A stretch of DNA of 5,919 bases from an uncultured Bacilli bacterium. GTDB lineage: Bacteria; Bacillota_I; Bacilli_A; RF39; UBA660. The notes beneath the pieces were generated by a model, which did not search any database, was not told the DNA's origin, and saw only the letters and a list, made by a program, of their open reading frames with translations. The stretch lies in assembly GCA_910586635.1 (NCBI GenBank), contig CAJUJA010000038.1, positions 6,431 to 12,349 of the forward strand. Direction: 5' to 3'. Positions within the stretch are counted from its first letter, which is position 1, and each line of letters begins with the position of its first letter. The position numbers and the translations under genes were made by a program. Of the stretch, positions 1 through 5,822 are shown piece after piece.

Positions 1-32
1 CACTCTTTCCCTACACGACGCTCTTCCGATCT
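1..32. other. Illumina adapter contamination
   Basis: These 32 bases match the 3' part of the Illumina TruSeq universal adapter / read-1 primer, missing only its first A. The stretch runs from CACTCTTTCCC to the GCTCTTCCGATCT end. It is much richer in G and C than the rest of the window, and genomic coding sequence begins directly after it. This is an assembly artefact and should be trimmed. It explains why the following gene has no 5' end. Confidence 0.97.
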
Positions 33-169
33 TATCCTGTGATTTATTTACATTAGTAAGGGATATCAAAGATTTAAAGAAGGATTATCAAGTTTCTTAT
101 ATAAAACCCTTTGATATGTTTCCAAATACCCATCATGTGGAATGTATATGTGTGTTAAATAGAAGTTAA
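33..169 (+). CDS. rlmD: 23S rRNA (uracil-C5)-methyltransferase, C-terminal fragment
   Basis: This is the last 44 codons of a TrmA/RumA-family RNA m5U methyltransferase, which methylates a uracil in 23S rRNA (U1939, or U747 and U1939 in the Firmicute RlmCD type) using S-adenosylmethionine. The visible tail carries the family's catalytic end. Ser-Cys-Asp at 35-43 holds the nucleophilic cysteine and is followed by the LVRDIK helix. Then come DMFPNTHHVE and the glutamate at 140-142 that acts as general base in RumA. The family usually has SCN or SCK/SCD at the first site, so Asp is acceptable. The gene ends at TAA 167-169. Everything upstream, including the iron-sulphur cysteines and the SAM site, is lost to the adapter junction at 32/33. 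The RlmD versus RlmCD or TrmA-like subfamily cannot be settled from this tail. Confidence 0.86.
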
Positions 170-342
170 TGCCTTATAAATAAAGGAAAAATAAACTATT
201 CAGTAGGGTTAAAAAATGATAAAAATGAGAAAATTATAAATAATTCTTCTTATTTTTAAAAGAATATTATAGGGTGTTTTCTTAGTATATGTTTAGCTGT
301 ACTACCCTAAGTGGTATATGCTGTATAGTTAAAATTTTAGAG

Positions 343-347
343 AGGAG
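343..347 (+). promoter_or_regulatory. Ribosome binding site choosing the nuclease-family start
   Basis: AGGAG lies 4 bases before ATG 352 and 7 bases before ATG 355. The second spacing is nearer the optimum, so 355 is preferred, though 352 would add only one methionine. The reading frame is open back to an ATG at 289, but the 21 extra codons do not look like the family and have no ribosome binding site. Confidence 0.75.
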
Positions 348-354
348 AAAAATG

Positions 355-1146
355 ATGAAAATATTAAGTTATAATATATATGGTGTTAAGAATACTACAT
401 TTCCTATTCCTAAATGGAATGAAAGACAAAAAAATATTGAAAAAATATTAAATAAAGAATTAAAGGATAATGAGATAAAGGTTTGTTGTTTTCAAGAGGT
501 GAATAAAAATAATATCGATTTATTAAATGATATTTTAAAAAGGTATAACTTTAAAATGTTAAAAAAATTTCCAATGAAAACGCAATTATATAATCAATAT
601 AATATAATTGCAATAAAAAATGAAATGAATGTGGTTTTAAAAGATGTGTATTGTTTACCGCATGGTAGGGATATAGAATATAAAAGTGTAGATAAACAAT
701 TTATTGATTATGGTATGAGTGATTATAGAACAACAGTATTTGTTTATTTTGAATATGGTGGTAAGAAATATTTAATTGGAAACATTCATACAGATTACAT
801 ATCAACGGAAGGAAAAATAACTGCCGTGGTAAAATCGTTAAACTATATGGATGGTATCAATGCAAATTATAAAATGATATTAGGTGATATGAATATGATT
901 TCTCATATGTCAGAGGTTTATAATATTTTAAAACAAAATGGTAATTATGTAACTCTTTCGAGAGGTAGGAATTTTAATGTGAGTGATAATTCTTGGCATG
1001 GATATGGAAGGAAAGAACAAGTTAATGTAGATTTTGCTTTTGTTGAAAAAAATATTATAAATTCTTATGACTATAAAATAGTAAAGCAAGATAATATGGT
1101 GAAAGAAGGATCTGATCATAGACCTATTATAATTTCAATTGAGTAA
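355..1146 (+). CDS. Endonuclease/exonuclease/phosphatase family protein
   Basis: This 263-residue protein has the DNase I-like fold, a metal-dependent phosphodiesterase family that includes exonuclease III, DNase I, sphingomyelinases and inositol phosphatases. The canonical motifs appear in order: LSYNIYG with Asn7, FQEV with the metal-binding Glu48, NIHTD with His145, GDMN at 177-180, the D-F-A-F strand with Asp226, and the terminal SDHRP with Asp254 and His255. All catalytic residues are therefore present and the enzyme is probably active. The length matches single-domain members. No signal peptide or membrane segment is seen, so it is probably cytoplasmic. The substrate (DNA, RNA, phospholipid or a sugar phosphate) cannot be read from the sequence. 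It lies 185 bp after the rRNA methyltransferase and 124 bp before the next gene, with no clear promoter, so its transcription unit is uncertain. Confidence 0.9.
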   Translation: MKILSYNIYGVKNTTFPIPKWNERQKNIEKILNKELKDNEIKVCCFQEVNKNNIDLLNDILKRYNFKMLKKFPMKTQLYNQYNIIAIKNEMNVVLKDVYCLPHGRDIEYKSVDKQFIDYGMSDYRTTVFVYFEYGGKKYLIGNIHTDYISTEGKITAVVKSLNYMDGINANYKMILGDMNMISHMSEVYNILKQNGNYVTLSRGRNFNVSDNSWHGYGRKEQVNVDFAFVEKNIINSYDYKIVKQDNMVKEGSDHRPIIISIE

Positions 1147-1197
1147 GTAGATATTTAATAGAATATGTGTGTACCTTTAATGGATGTAAATAAGCAA

Positions 1198-1206
1198 AAG
1201 GAGGTG
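1198..1206 (+). promoter_or_regulatory. Orphan perfect Shine-Dalgarno sequence
   Basis: AAGGAGGTG is a full nine-base complement to the conserved 3' end of 16S rRNA. No usable start codon follows at normal distance: the nearest candidate, ATT 1209, opens only five codons and stops at TGA 1224. The methyltransferase ATG is 64 bases away. It may be a relic of a lost small gene, a ribosome standby site, or chance. Confidence 0.45.
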
Positions 1207-1209
1207 CTA

Positions 1210-1264
1210 TTTCCCTAGAAAATTGATAAAATATAGGTATTAAAAGGTAAAATAGTTAGGGAAA
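1210..1264 (+). promoter_or_regulatory. Inverted repeat that could mask the methyltransferase RBS
   Basis: TTTCCCTA at 1210-1217 is the exact reverse complement of TAGGGAAA at 1257-1264, and the two are separated by 39 bases. The right arm contains AGGGA (1258-1262), the only Shine-Dalgarno-like sequence at proper distance (8 bases) from ATG 1271. In the mRNA an 8-bp stem would hide it. The repeat is seen directly; a regulatory role is inference, and with a long AT-rich loop it may be fortuitous. Confidence 0.3.
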
Positions 1265-1270
1265 ATCATT

Positions 1271-1903
1271 ATGACTGATAAAAAATATTGGAATGAAAAT
1301 TATTATAATCATTTGAAAGAAACAGAAAAAGATTTTCTAAAAGATATATGGATGAAAAAATATAAAGATATTATTTGTAACATAAAGAATAAAAATGCTA
1401 TTGACTTAGGTTGCGGATTGGGTCAGGATTCTATATGGTTATTTGAAAATGGATTTCATGTAGTTTCCTGTGATTTTTCCGAAAGGGCAACGAGAAAATT
1501 TAAAGAAATATATCCAAAAGCTAATATTATGAATTTTGATATTGTAGATGGGATCCCTTTTAAATCTAATTCAGTAGGTTTAATTAATGCAAATTTATCA
1601 CTTCATTATTTTGATATGAGAAAGACAATACAAATATTTGACGAAATTTATGAAGTGCTTGTAAATCACGGATTGTTTATTGGAAGGATGAATTCAGATA
1701 AAAATGGATATGTCAATGACCAATTTATTCAGTTAGAAAATGATTTTTACTATGATCCAATAAGAGAGCAACATAAAAGATTGTTTAACAAAAAACAATT
1801 TAGTTTGTTAACAAAAAAGTGGAAAGTGATTATATTAGATGAGGTTGTAACAATTCGTAAAGGAAGAAAAAAATATACTTGGGAATTTATTTTGCAAAAA
1901 TAG
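1271..1903 (+). CDS. Class I SAM-dependent methyltransferase
   Basis: This 210-residue protein has the Rossmann methyltransferase fold. Motif I is DLGCGLGQDS at residues 45-54, forming the SAM-binding glycine loop. Asp68 (VSCDFS) ends strand 2, where the acidic residue normally holds the ribose. Asp90 (MNFDI) is in the adenine-contacting position, followed by GIPF and then NANLSLHYF, the motif IV/post-IV region of small-molecule methyltransferases. The C-terminal half has the usual EVLVNHGLFIGR strand 5, then RLFNKKQFSLL, a helix shared by the TehB-like/Methyltransf_11 group. The length is normal and no frame defect is seen. An in-frame TAG at 1253-1255 blocks any extension, so ATG 1271 is the only good start. 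The substrate is unknown. Neither neighbour points to a pathway, so a specific name is not justified. Confidence 0.88.
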   Translation: MTDKKYWNENYYNHLKETEKDFLKDIWMKKYKDIICNIKNKNAIDLGCGLGQDSIWLFENGFHVVSCDFSERATRKFKEIYPKANIMNFDIVDGIPFKSNSVGLINANLSLHYFDMRKTIQIFDEIYEVLVNHGLFIGRMNSDKNGYVNDQFIQLENDFYYDPIREQHKRLFNKKQFSLLTKKWKVIILDEVVTIRKGRKKYTWEFILQK

Positions 1904-2029
1904 TTTAATTATTTTGTATGCATTTTGATGGCAAATAGATTTTTAACAGGTTGGAATTTTTATATAGATAGTCATTTAAGATATAGATATGGAATAGAAG
2001 AACAGGTACATGTGAGATTTTGCTTTAGA

Positions 2030-2041
2030 TTGTAATTACAA
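2030..2041. promoter_or_regulatory. Perfect 12-bp palindrome, candidate operator
   Basis: TTGTAATTACAA reads identically on both strands. It lies in the 212-bp space between the methyltransferase stop and the open frame of the ABC transporter, about 74 bp before the latter. Palindromes of this size with a TGTA-TACA core are typical binding sites for dimeric repressors such as GntR or TetR types, which often control ABC transporters. No regulator gene is in the window, so the role is inferred from form and position only. The rest of 1904-2115 shows no gene; a 35-codon ORF there has no ribosome binding site. Confidence 0.35.
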
Positions 2042-2115
2042 CAAATAAGCAAAGATATAAAATTTAATTAAAAGAAATTAGAAGTCAGGAGTTAGAAGAT
2101 TATATGAAGTATTGA

Positions 2116-2664
2116 TTAAAGGTTAGAAATTTACAAAAACAGGTAAAGGTTAAGGGATGTAAAAAGAAACTTTTGGATAACTTATCTTTTGATATTAAAG
2201 AGCATGAGTTTGTAGCAATAGTAGGAGTATCTGGAGCGGGAAAGACAACTCTTTTGAATGCCCTAAGTGGGTATGATAGAAAAACAACAGGAAGTATATA
2301 TTTGAATGATTATGAAGTTGCTAAAAATAGAAAATATTATCAAAGTAAAATTAGTTATGTACCTCAAAAGGAAATCTTACATAATAATTTAACTTTAGAA
2401 AAATCTTTATTTTATAGTGGATGTTTAAGAATTCCTAAGGAGAAACAAGGTTCTATAAAAAAGAAAGTAGCACATGTAATCAAGGAATTAAATCTGGAAG
2501 GAAAAGAGAATACTATGATAAAAAGAATTAGTGGTGGCGAAAAAAAGAGGGCTTCGATTGCATCTGAACTTTTAACAAAACCAGATATTTTGTTTTTAGA
2601 TGAACCCACTAGTGGACTGGATTCTAATATCGAAAAAAGCACTATGAAAACTTTAAGGAATTTA
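2116..2664 (+). pseudogene. ABC transporter ATP-binding domain fragment
   Basis: This is the first piece of the broken ABCG gene. Walker A GVSGAGKTT is at 2224-2250. The Q-loop, in the ABCG form YVPQKEILHNNLTLEKSL, has its Gln at 2365-2367. The signature ISGGEKKR has its SGGEKKR core at 2530-2550. Walker B ILFLDE and the D-loop SGLDS lie at 2587-2622. All are intact. If translated alone, initiation could only be at a weak TTG (2173), after the first strand of the fold. The frame would then run past the shift into about 25 unrelated residues to TGA 2740-2742. It would lack the H-loop histidine and membrane domain and could not work as a transporter. Confidence 0.85.
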
Positions 2665-3028
2665 GGGATGAAGGAAGAACAGTCGTTATTACTGCTCATA
2701 CTATTTCTAACCTCTATTTGTGTGATCGAATCATATTTATGAGTGAGGGTGGAAAAATTTGTTTTATTGGTAGTTATGAGGAAAGTTTACAATATTTTAA
2801 TGTTTTAGAATTTGTTGATATATATGAAAAATTAAGAGATCCTATTGAGGCAGAACACTATCAACATAAGTATAGAAAGAAATCCTTAATGAAAGTTCAA
2901 GATACAGATGTTCATCAGAAAAATAAGGTGAAAGTACGGATTCCTATGATTAGGGAGGTTTTTCTTCTCTCTAAAAGATATCTTGAAATTATTAGTAATA
3001 GTCATATTTTTTGTTTTATGCTTTTTTT
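2664..3028 (+). pseudogene. ABC transporter H-loop and linker fragment
   Basis: This is the second piece of the broken ABCG gene, read in the third frame. It opens with RDEGRTVVITAHTISN, whose histidine (2697-2699) is the H-loop switch residue. Next come DRIIFMSEGGKICFIGSYEE and FNVLEF, the typical ABCG end of the ATPase domain, then a charged linker and LSKRYLEIISNSHIFCFML, the start of the first membrane helix. That the H-loop sits exactly where the first fragment loses homology shows that the two belong together. Left uncorrected, the frame ends at TAG 3063-3065. The ATG at 2718 has no ribosome binding site and is an internal methionine of the H-loop region, not a start. Confidence 0.82.
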
Positions 3029-3788
3029 CAGGCTGTTCTCATGGGAATATCTATTGATATCGTAGCGAAATCAGATTGGTTGCAGATTTATGATAAAGCT
3101 AAGATTCTTCTTTTTGCATTTTCCTGTGCTGCTATGTGGTTAGGATTATTTAATTCTGTTCAAGAGATTGTAAAAGAAAGAGATATTATAAAACTAGAAT
3201 TTTTTAAGAATATGCGACTTTCTTCCTATATCATATCTAAACTCATTATTTTTGCATGCATTTGTTTAATACAATCCTTTTTGTTTTTATTAATTATAAG
3301 TCTGAAGGTTGATTTTCCTACTTATGGTATTTTACTTGATTCTGCATTTTTGGAGTATTTACTTTGTTTCTTTTTAGTATGTTTTTCATCTTCTATGTTG
3401 GGTATGTTTATTTCTTCTATTGTCAAAACATGTGAAATCACTTTGATTTTAACTCCTTTATATATGATGTTTCAGTTAATATTTTCTGGAGTTTTACTTC
3501 AGTTAGAAGGAATTGGAAATAAAATCTCTAATTTTATGATTGGAAGATATGCGGTTCAATCTTTTGGAATTACTACTAATTTAATTGATGTCCTTCATAA
3601 TACAAAGTTGGGAGGAGTATTGGATACGAATACAACTACTCAAATATTTTTAAATGAGGCAACAGACTATTATACTTATACGGTATCACATATGGGGGCA
3701 TATATTCTTTGTTTTAGGAATGGTAATTATTATATTTGTCGCTCTTTCTATTCTATCTATTCATATTAATATTAAAAGGAGCAATTAA
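3029..3788 (+). pseudogene. ABC-2 membrane domain fragment (ABCG type)
   Basis: This is the third piece of the broken ABCG gene. After the rest of the first helix (QAVLMGISIDIV) come hydrophobic segments near 3104-3160, 3242-3304, 3350-3420 and 3437-3505. EIVKER at 3164-3181 matches the conserved loop after the second helix in ABCG proteins, normally REIVKER followed by a charged residue and Y/E. A short external loop follows, then the last helix, which is interrupted by the third frameshift. In the uncorrected frame it ends at TAA 3767-3769 with a polar nonsense tail. In the other frame it reads LGMVIIIFVALSILSIHI, a good final helix, to TAA 3786-3788. The ATG at 3011 overlaps the preceding frame and is not a credible start. 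Confidence 0.82.
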
Positions 3789-3802
3789 CAGATTGGTTTT
3801 GC

Positions 3803-3831
3803 TTGATTTTTAAATAAAATTGTGTTATAAT
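3803..3831 (+). promoter_or_regulatory. Strong sigma-A-type promoter with extended -10
   Basis: TTGATT (3803-3808) and TATAAT (3826-3831) are separated by exactly 17 bp. TGT before the -10 (3823-3825) adds the TGn extension. Transcription should start near 3838, giving a leader of about 55 bases before ATG 3893. This is the best promoter in the window and sets the two unknown genes apart from the broken transporter upstream. Confidence 0.8.
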
Positions 3832-3880
3832 ATAGCAGATTCACTGAGGAATTCTTTTTAATAATAAATATTAAGTAATG

Positions 3881-3886
3881 AAGGGG
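3881..3886 (+). promoter_or_regulatory. Ribosome binding site choosing start 3893
   Basis: AAGGGG ends 6 bases before ATG 3893. It lies inside the codons that follow the alternative in-frame ATG 3878, which has no ribosome binding site of its own. The true start is therefore very probably 3893. Confidence 0.75.
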
Positions 3887-3892
3887 TTAATT

Positions 3893-4348
3893 ATGAGTGA
3901 AAATTTAAATTGTAATACTATTCCTTTTAAGGAAAAACAATTACGAATAACTAGTAGAATATTATCAAAAAAGAATGAGTTTAAGGAAAGGGGAAAACAG
4001 ATTGTACGAAAAGAAGACTTCTCTTTTTGGGAAAGCTTAGTAGATAAGCTTTACGAGGATGTTGATTATTTATGGAATACAGGGGTATGTTTAGAAGGAG
4101 CACTTTTTTGTATGGAATGCTTAAGTAATGGTGATTCAGTAGATGAAATTGTTTCTACTCTATATGAGAGTAATATCAATCAATCAAGGCAGGGAAATAT
4201 ACCTATTACCAGGACTCAGGGTCAACTAATTACTCATATTGTTTCTGTTTATCATAATAGAGGTGAAGAATTTAGTAATTATCATCAATTATTTTTTGAT
4301 AATTGTACAAATAATAAAAAAAGAAAGGGCGATTATTTTGGAAAATAA
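3893..4348 (+). CDS. Hypothetical protein, first gene of unknown pair
   Basis: I do not recognise this 151-residue protein. It appears soluble, with no signal peptide or membrane helix. The first 45 residues are strongly basic and probably helical (KEKQLRITSRILSKKNEFKERGKQIVRKE). Next come an acidic aromatic stretch (FWESLVDKLYEDVDYLW) and a cysteine-bearing helix (GVCLEGALFCMECLSNGDS). The C-terminus is rich in Asn and Lys. The FCMEC pair could bind metal, but the cysteines do not form a standard zinc ribbon. The gene starts at MSENLNCN, 62 bp after the -10 box, and overlaps the next gene by 11 bases, so the two are very probably co-transcribed and translationally coupled. Base use matches its neighbours, giving no sign of recent transfer. 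Confidence 0.75.
   Translation: MSENLNCNTIPFKEKQLRITSRILSKKNEFKERGKQIVRKEDFSFWESLVDKLYEDVDYLWNTGVCLEGALFCMECLSNGDSVDEIVSTLYESNINQSRQGNIPITRTQGQLITHIVSVYHNRGEEFSNYHQLFFDNCTNNKKRKGDYFGK
4324..4329 (+). promoter_or_regulatory. RBS for a TTG start inside the upstream gene
   Basis: AAAGGG lies within the last codons of the upstream gene, 8 bases before TTG 4338. It supports TTG as the start of the second unknown gene. The competing in-frame ATGs at 4239 and 4377 have no such site. Confidence 0.6.
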
Positions 4349-5024
4349 AGTAAGTCGTATAGATAGTATAAATCAAATGGAAAAAAGGTTAGAAAAAGAG
4401 TTAACTAATATAAATATTGAAATTCAAAATCAGGAGGAAGTTAGTCCTGACTTTTATAGAGTTACTCAAAGTTGGATTCATTTTGGTGAATTGGTTCACA
4501 CAAAGTGTCGTTATTATGATGAAGTAGGATATCCTTATGATTTAGAGAATAAAAGAACTGCTACTTGTTATGATATGATAAGAATAGATGAGGGTTTAAA
4601 ATTATGTCATAAAAAGATGAAAGAGATGGAACAATTGAGTGGTGTTTATCAACATCCTATTTTGGAAGATAAGGATATTAGAAGTCTATATGTACAAGAA
4701 ATTATCTATGACTCTATCACTGGATATATGAATTATCCAAGTGAGTATAAGGAGTTATTGTGCAAATGTATGAATGTTCCTTTTTCTATTTATCAAGAGA
4801 CTTTGAAAAATCCTAACTATAGGTATGATAATAAAGAAGAATTTTTAAAAATGACAGATACTTTTAGTAAATTAGAATTTTCAAATGAGGATAATAGAAC
4901 TATTTTAATTGGCTCTATTTTAAATAAAATTCATGAAAGATCTACTTGGTATCAAAAGGGAGAAGGACCTCTATATCTAGTAGGAGAAAAGGAAAGTATT
5001 GTAACAGAAGGTAGAAAATATTGA
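4338..5024 (+). CDS. Hypothetical protein, second gene of unknown pair
   Basis: I do not recognise this protein of 228 residues when started at TTG 4338. It looks soluble and mostly helical. The N-terminal 35 residues (NQMEKRLEKELTNINIEIQNQEE) have heptad-like spacing that could form a short coiled coil. The middle is rich in Tyr, Cys and His (VHTKCRYYDEVGYPYDL, then ATCYDMIRIDEG, then LKLCHKK) and a CKC pair follows near residue 147. No known catalytic motif is evident. The start overlaps the upstream stop by 11 bases, typical of coupled partners that form a complex or share a process. The gene ends at TGA 5022-5024, 2 bp from the stop of the opposing transporter, with a terminator about 40 bases later. 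If TTG is wrong, ATG 4377 would shorten it by 13 residues. Confidence 0.75.
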   Translation: MENKVSRIDSINQMEKRLEKELTNINIEIQNQEEVSPDFYRVTQSWIHFGELVHTKCRYYDEVGYPYDLENKRTATCYDMIRIDEGLKLCHKKMKEMEQLSGVYQHPILEDKDIRSLYVQEIIYDSITGYMNYPSEYKELLCKCMNVPFSIYQETLKNPNYRYDNKEEFLKMTDTFSKLEFSNEDNRTILIGSILNKIHERSTWYQKGEGPLYLVGEKESIVTEGRKY

Positions 5025-5026
5025 CA

Positions 5027-5761
5027 CTATTTAAAGAAAATCATAAAAGTAAATCCTAGAATAAAAGCTATTATTGATAGCTTTTTATTTTGATAAGTAA
5101 AGGCGTTAGGAAGTAGTTCGAATAAAGAAATGTAACTCATAATACCAAAGGTTAAGGCAAGTGTTACACTAATAAAAGTAAAATCGATATATTGGTATAA
5201 GAAGACATAGGTGATAACTGCTCCTAAAAACTCAGAAATTCCTGATATAAAAGTATAGAAGAATGCCTTTAATTTACTTTTTGTTGAGTAATAAATAGGA
5301 ATACTAATACTAATTCCTTCTGGGATGTTATGACACATAATAGATAGTGCTAAAGCAAGTCCTAAAGAGATATTGGTAGTAGTGGTACTAAAGGTTAAAA
5401 TCCCCTCAGGAATATTATGAATCATTAGGGCAATACAATTGATAATTCCTAATTTATAAAGTTTATTATCAATACGCTTGAATATTTTATCAATAAAGCT
5501 TGCTAGAAAAATTCCTACTAGTGCAAATATAATGGTTAAAAGAGTAACACCTAGTGTGTTATATTTTTTTGATAATAGAGTAATACTTTCTGGAAGAAGG
5601 GAAAAGATCGATACGGATAACATCACTCCACTAGCAAAACTTAAAGAAGCATTGATAATATGATTCTTATTTTTAATTTTTAAAAAGACAGGTATCATTC
5701 CAAGTAAAGTGGAAAGTCCTGCAGTTAAGGTTACTAAAAATGCAAATGTCGTCTTATTCAT
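5027..5761 (-). CDS. zupT: ZIP-family divalent metal transporter (ZupT-like)
   Basis: This 244-residue inner-membrane protein probably imports zinc and perhaps iron or manganese. It has about eight hydrophobic segments and the two metal-site motifs of the bacterial ZIP family: HNIPEG at residues 115-120 (helix 4) and HNIPEG at 143-148 (helix 5). Both histidines and glutamates are present. Helix 2 carries SFASGVMLSVSIFSLLPES, the conserved LLPE end, and a later SGISEFLGA matches the family's SGLxEPLGA with Phe for Pro. The length agrees with ZupT/GufA proteins (about 250). The loop between helices 3 and 4 is short and lacks the histidine cluster of many ZIPs. No ribosome binding site precedes ATG 5761 and a TATAAT lies only 16 bp upstream, so the message may have a very short leader. 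The gene faces the unknown pair and diverges from the gene at 5858. Confidence 0.9.
   Translation of the reverse strand: MNKTTFAFLVTLTAGLSTLLGMIPVFLKIKNKNHIINASLSFASGVMLSVSIFSLLPESITLLSKKYNTLGVTLLTIIFALVGIFLASFIDKIFKRIDNKLYKLGIINCIALMIHNIPEGILTFSTTTTNISLGLALALSIMCHNIPEGISISIPIYYSTKSKLKAFFYTFISGISEFLGAVITYVFLYQYIDFTFISVTLALTFGIMSYISLFELLPNAFTYQNKKLSIIAFILGFTFMIFFK
5063..5090 (+). terminator. Intrinsic terminator inside the 3' end of zupT
   Basis: AAAAGCTAT (5063-5071) pairs perfectly with ATAGCTTTT (5077-5085) around a five-base loop TATTG. The run TTTTTATTT (5082-5090) follows on the plus strand. It should stop transcription of the two unknown genes about 40-65 bases past their last stop codon. 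The hairpin lies wholly within zupT coding sequence because the two genes converge with a 2-bp gap. The stem is flanked by A and T runs on both sides, so it could also act on the minus strand, just before the zupT stop. Confidence 0.7.
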
Positions 5762-5777
5762 AGTAATAGAATATGTA

Positions 5778-5783
5778 ATTATA
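5778..5783 (-). promoter_or_regulatory. Possible -10 box for zupT
   Basis: On the minus strand TATAAT occupies 5783 to 5778. Transcription would start near 5771, leaving a leader of about ten bases and no ribosome binding site before ATG 5761. No good -35 lies 17 bp upstream. A TTGACA at 5790-5785 is too close to this box, and at normal spacing it would place the -10 on the start codon itself. The promoter is therefore uncertain. Confidence 0.3.
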
Positions 5784-5816
5784 TTGTCAAAAATGTTTGT
5801 TTATGTTATTTTAGTT

Positions 5817-5822
5817 TATAAT
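5817..5822 (+). promoter_or_regulatory. Probable -10 box for the gene at 5858
   Basis: TATAAT lies 35 bp before ATG 5858, at a good distance for a short leader. The -35 region at 17-bp spacing (TGTTTG, 5794-5799) is weak. Confidence 0.4.

Larger units (their letters stand above)
2116..3788 (+). pseudogene. ABCG-type half-transporter, disrupted by frameshifts
   Basis: Joined across three shifts, this stretch encodes one protein of about 557 residues: an ATPase domain, a linker, and an ABC-2 membrane domain in the order of the ABCG/White half-transporters (NBD first), near their usual 600 residues. Such proteins dimerise in the membrane and move lipids or drugs. The breaks are: a missing base near 2662-2667 (frame 1 to 3), a missing base in the T-run 3022-3028 (frame 3 to 2), and an extra base in the T-run 3712-3715 (frame 2 to 3). 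Homology-like sequence begins at Leu-Lys-Val-Arg-Asn-Leu (2116), directly after an in-frame TGA (2113-2115). ATG 2104 lies in frame just before that TGA. After the last shift the protein ends LSIHINIKRSN and TAA 3786-3788. The gene is either truly decayed or carries assembly errors. No intact start or RBS is visible. Confidence 0.85.

Noticed and set aside
226..257. Possible terminator after the rRNA methyltransferase (AATTA/TAATT stem followed by CTTCTTATTTTT)
   Set aside because: The stem is five A-T pairs only and would be unstable; the T-run is interrupted.
324..329. TATAGT as a -10 box for the nuclease-family gene
   Set aside because: No -35-like hexamer lies at 16-18 bp upstream, and such hexamers are frequent in this AT-rich sequence.
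928..1119. Minus-strand ORF of 63 codons inside the nuclease-family gene
   Set aside because: It is antisense to well-conserved catalytic motifs, has a low-complexity Ile/Phe composition, and is explained as a shadow of the real gene.
1928..2035. A 35-codon plus-strand ORF (MANRFLTGWNFY...) between the methyltransferase and the transporter
   Set aside because: No ribosome binding site precedes the ATG, the peptide resembles nothing known to me, and ORFs of this length are common by chance here.
2113..2115. TGA read as tryptophan (Mollicute code), joining ATG 2104 to the transporter
   Set aside because: All other genes use TGG for tryptophan and one ends at TGA (5022-5024) with a terminator soon after. 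The three later frameshifts show the gene is broken anyway.
2412..2699. Minus-strand ORF of 95 codons inside the ABC transporter ATPase region
   Set aside because: It mirrors the signature and Walker B region on the other strand; the sense strand carries the conserved motifs.
4239..4337. Upstream extension of the second unknown gene to ATG 4239
   Set aside because: No ribosome site precedes 4239; the extra 33 residues are an Ile-rich shadow of the first gene, whereas TTG 4338 has AAAGGG at 8 bases.
5478..5663. Plus-strand ORF of 61 codons within zupT
   Set aside because: It is antisense to intact membrane-segment coding, with no ribosome binding site; a shadow frame.
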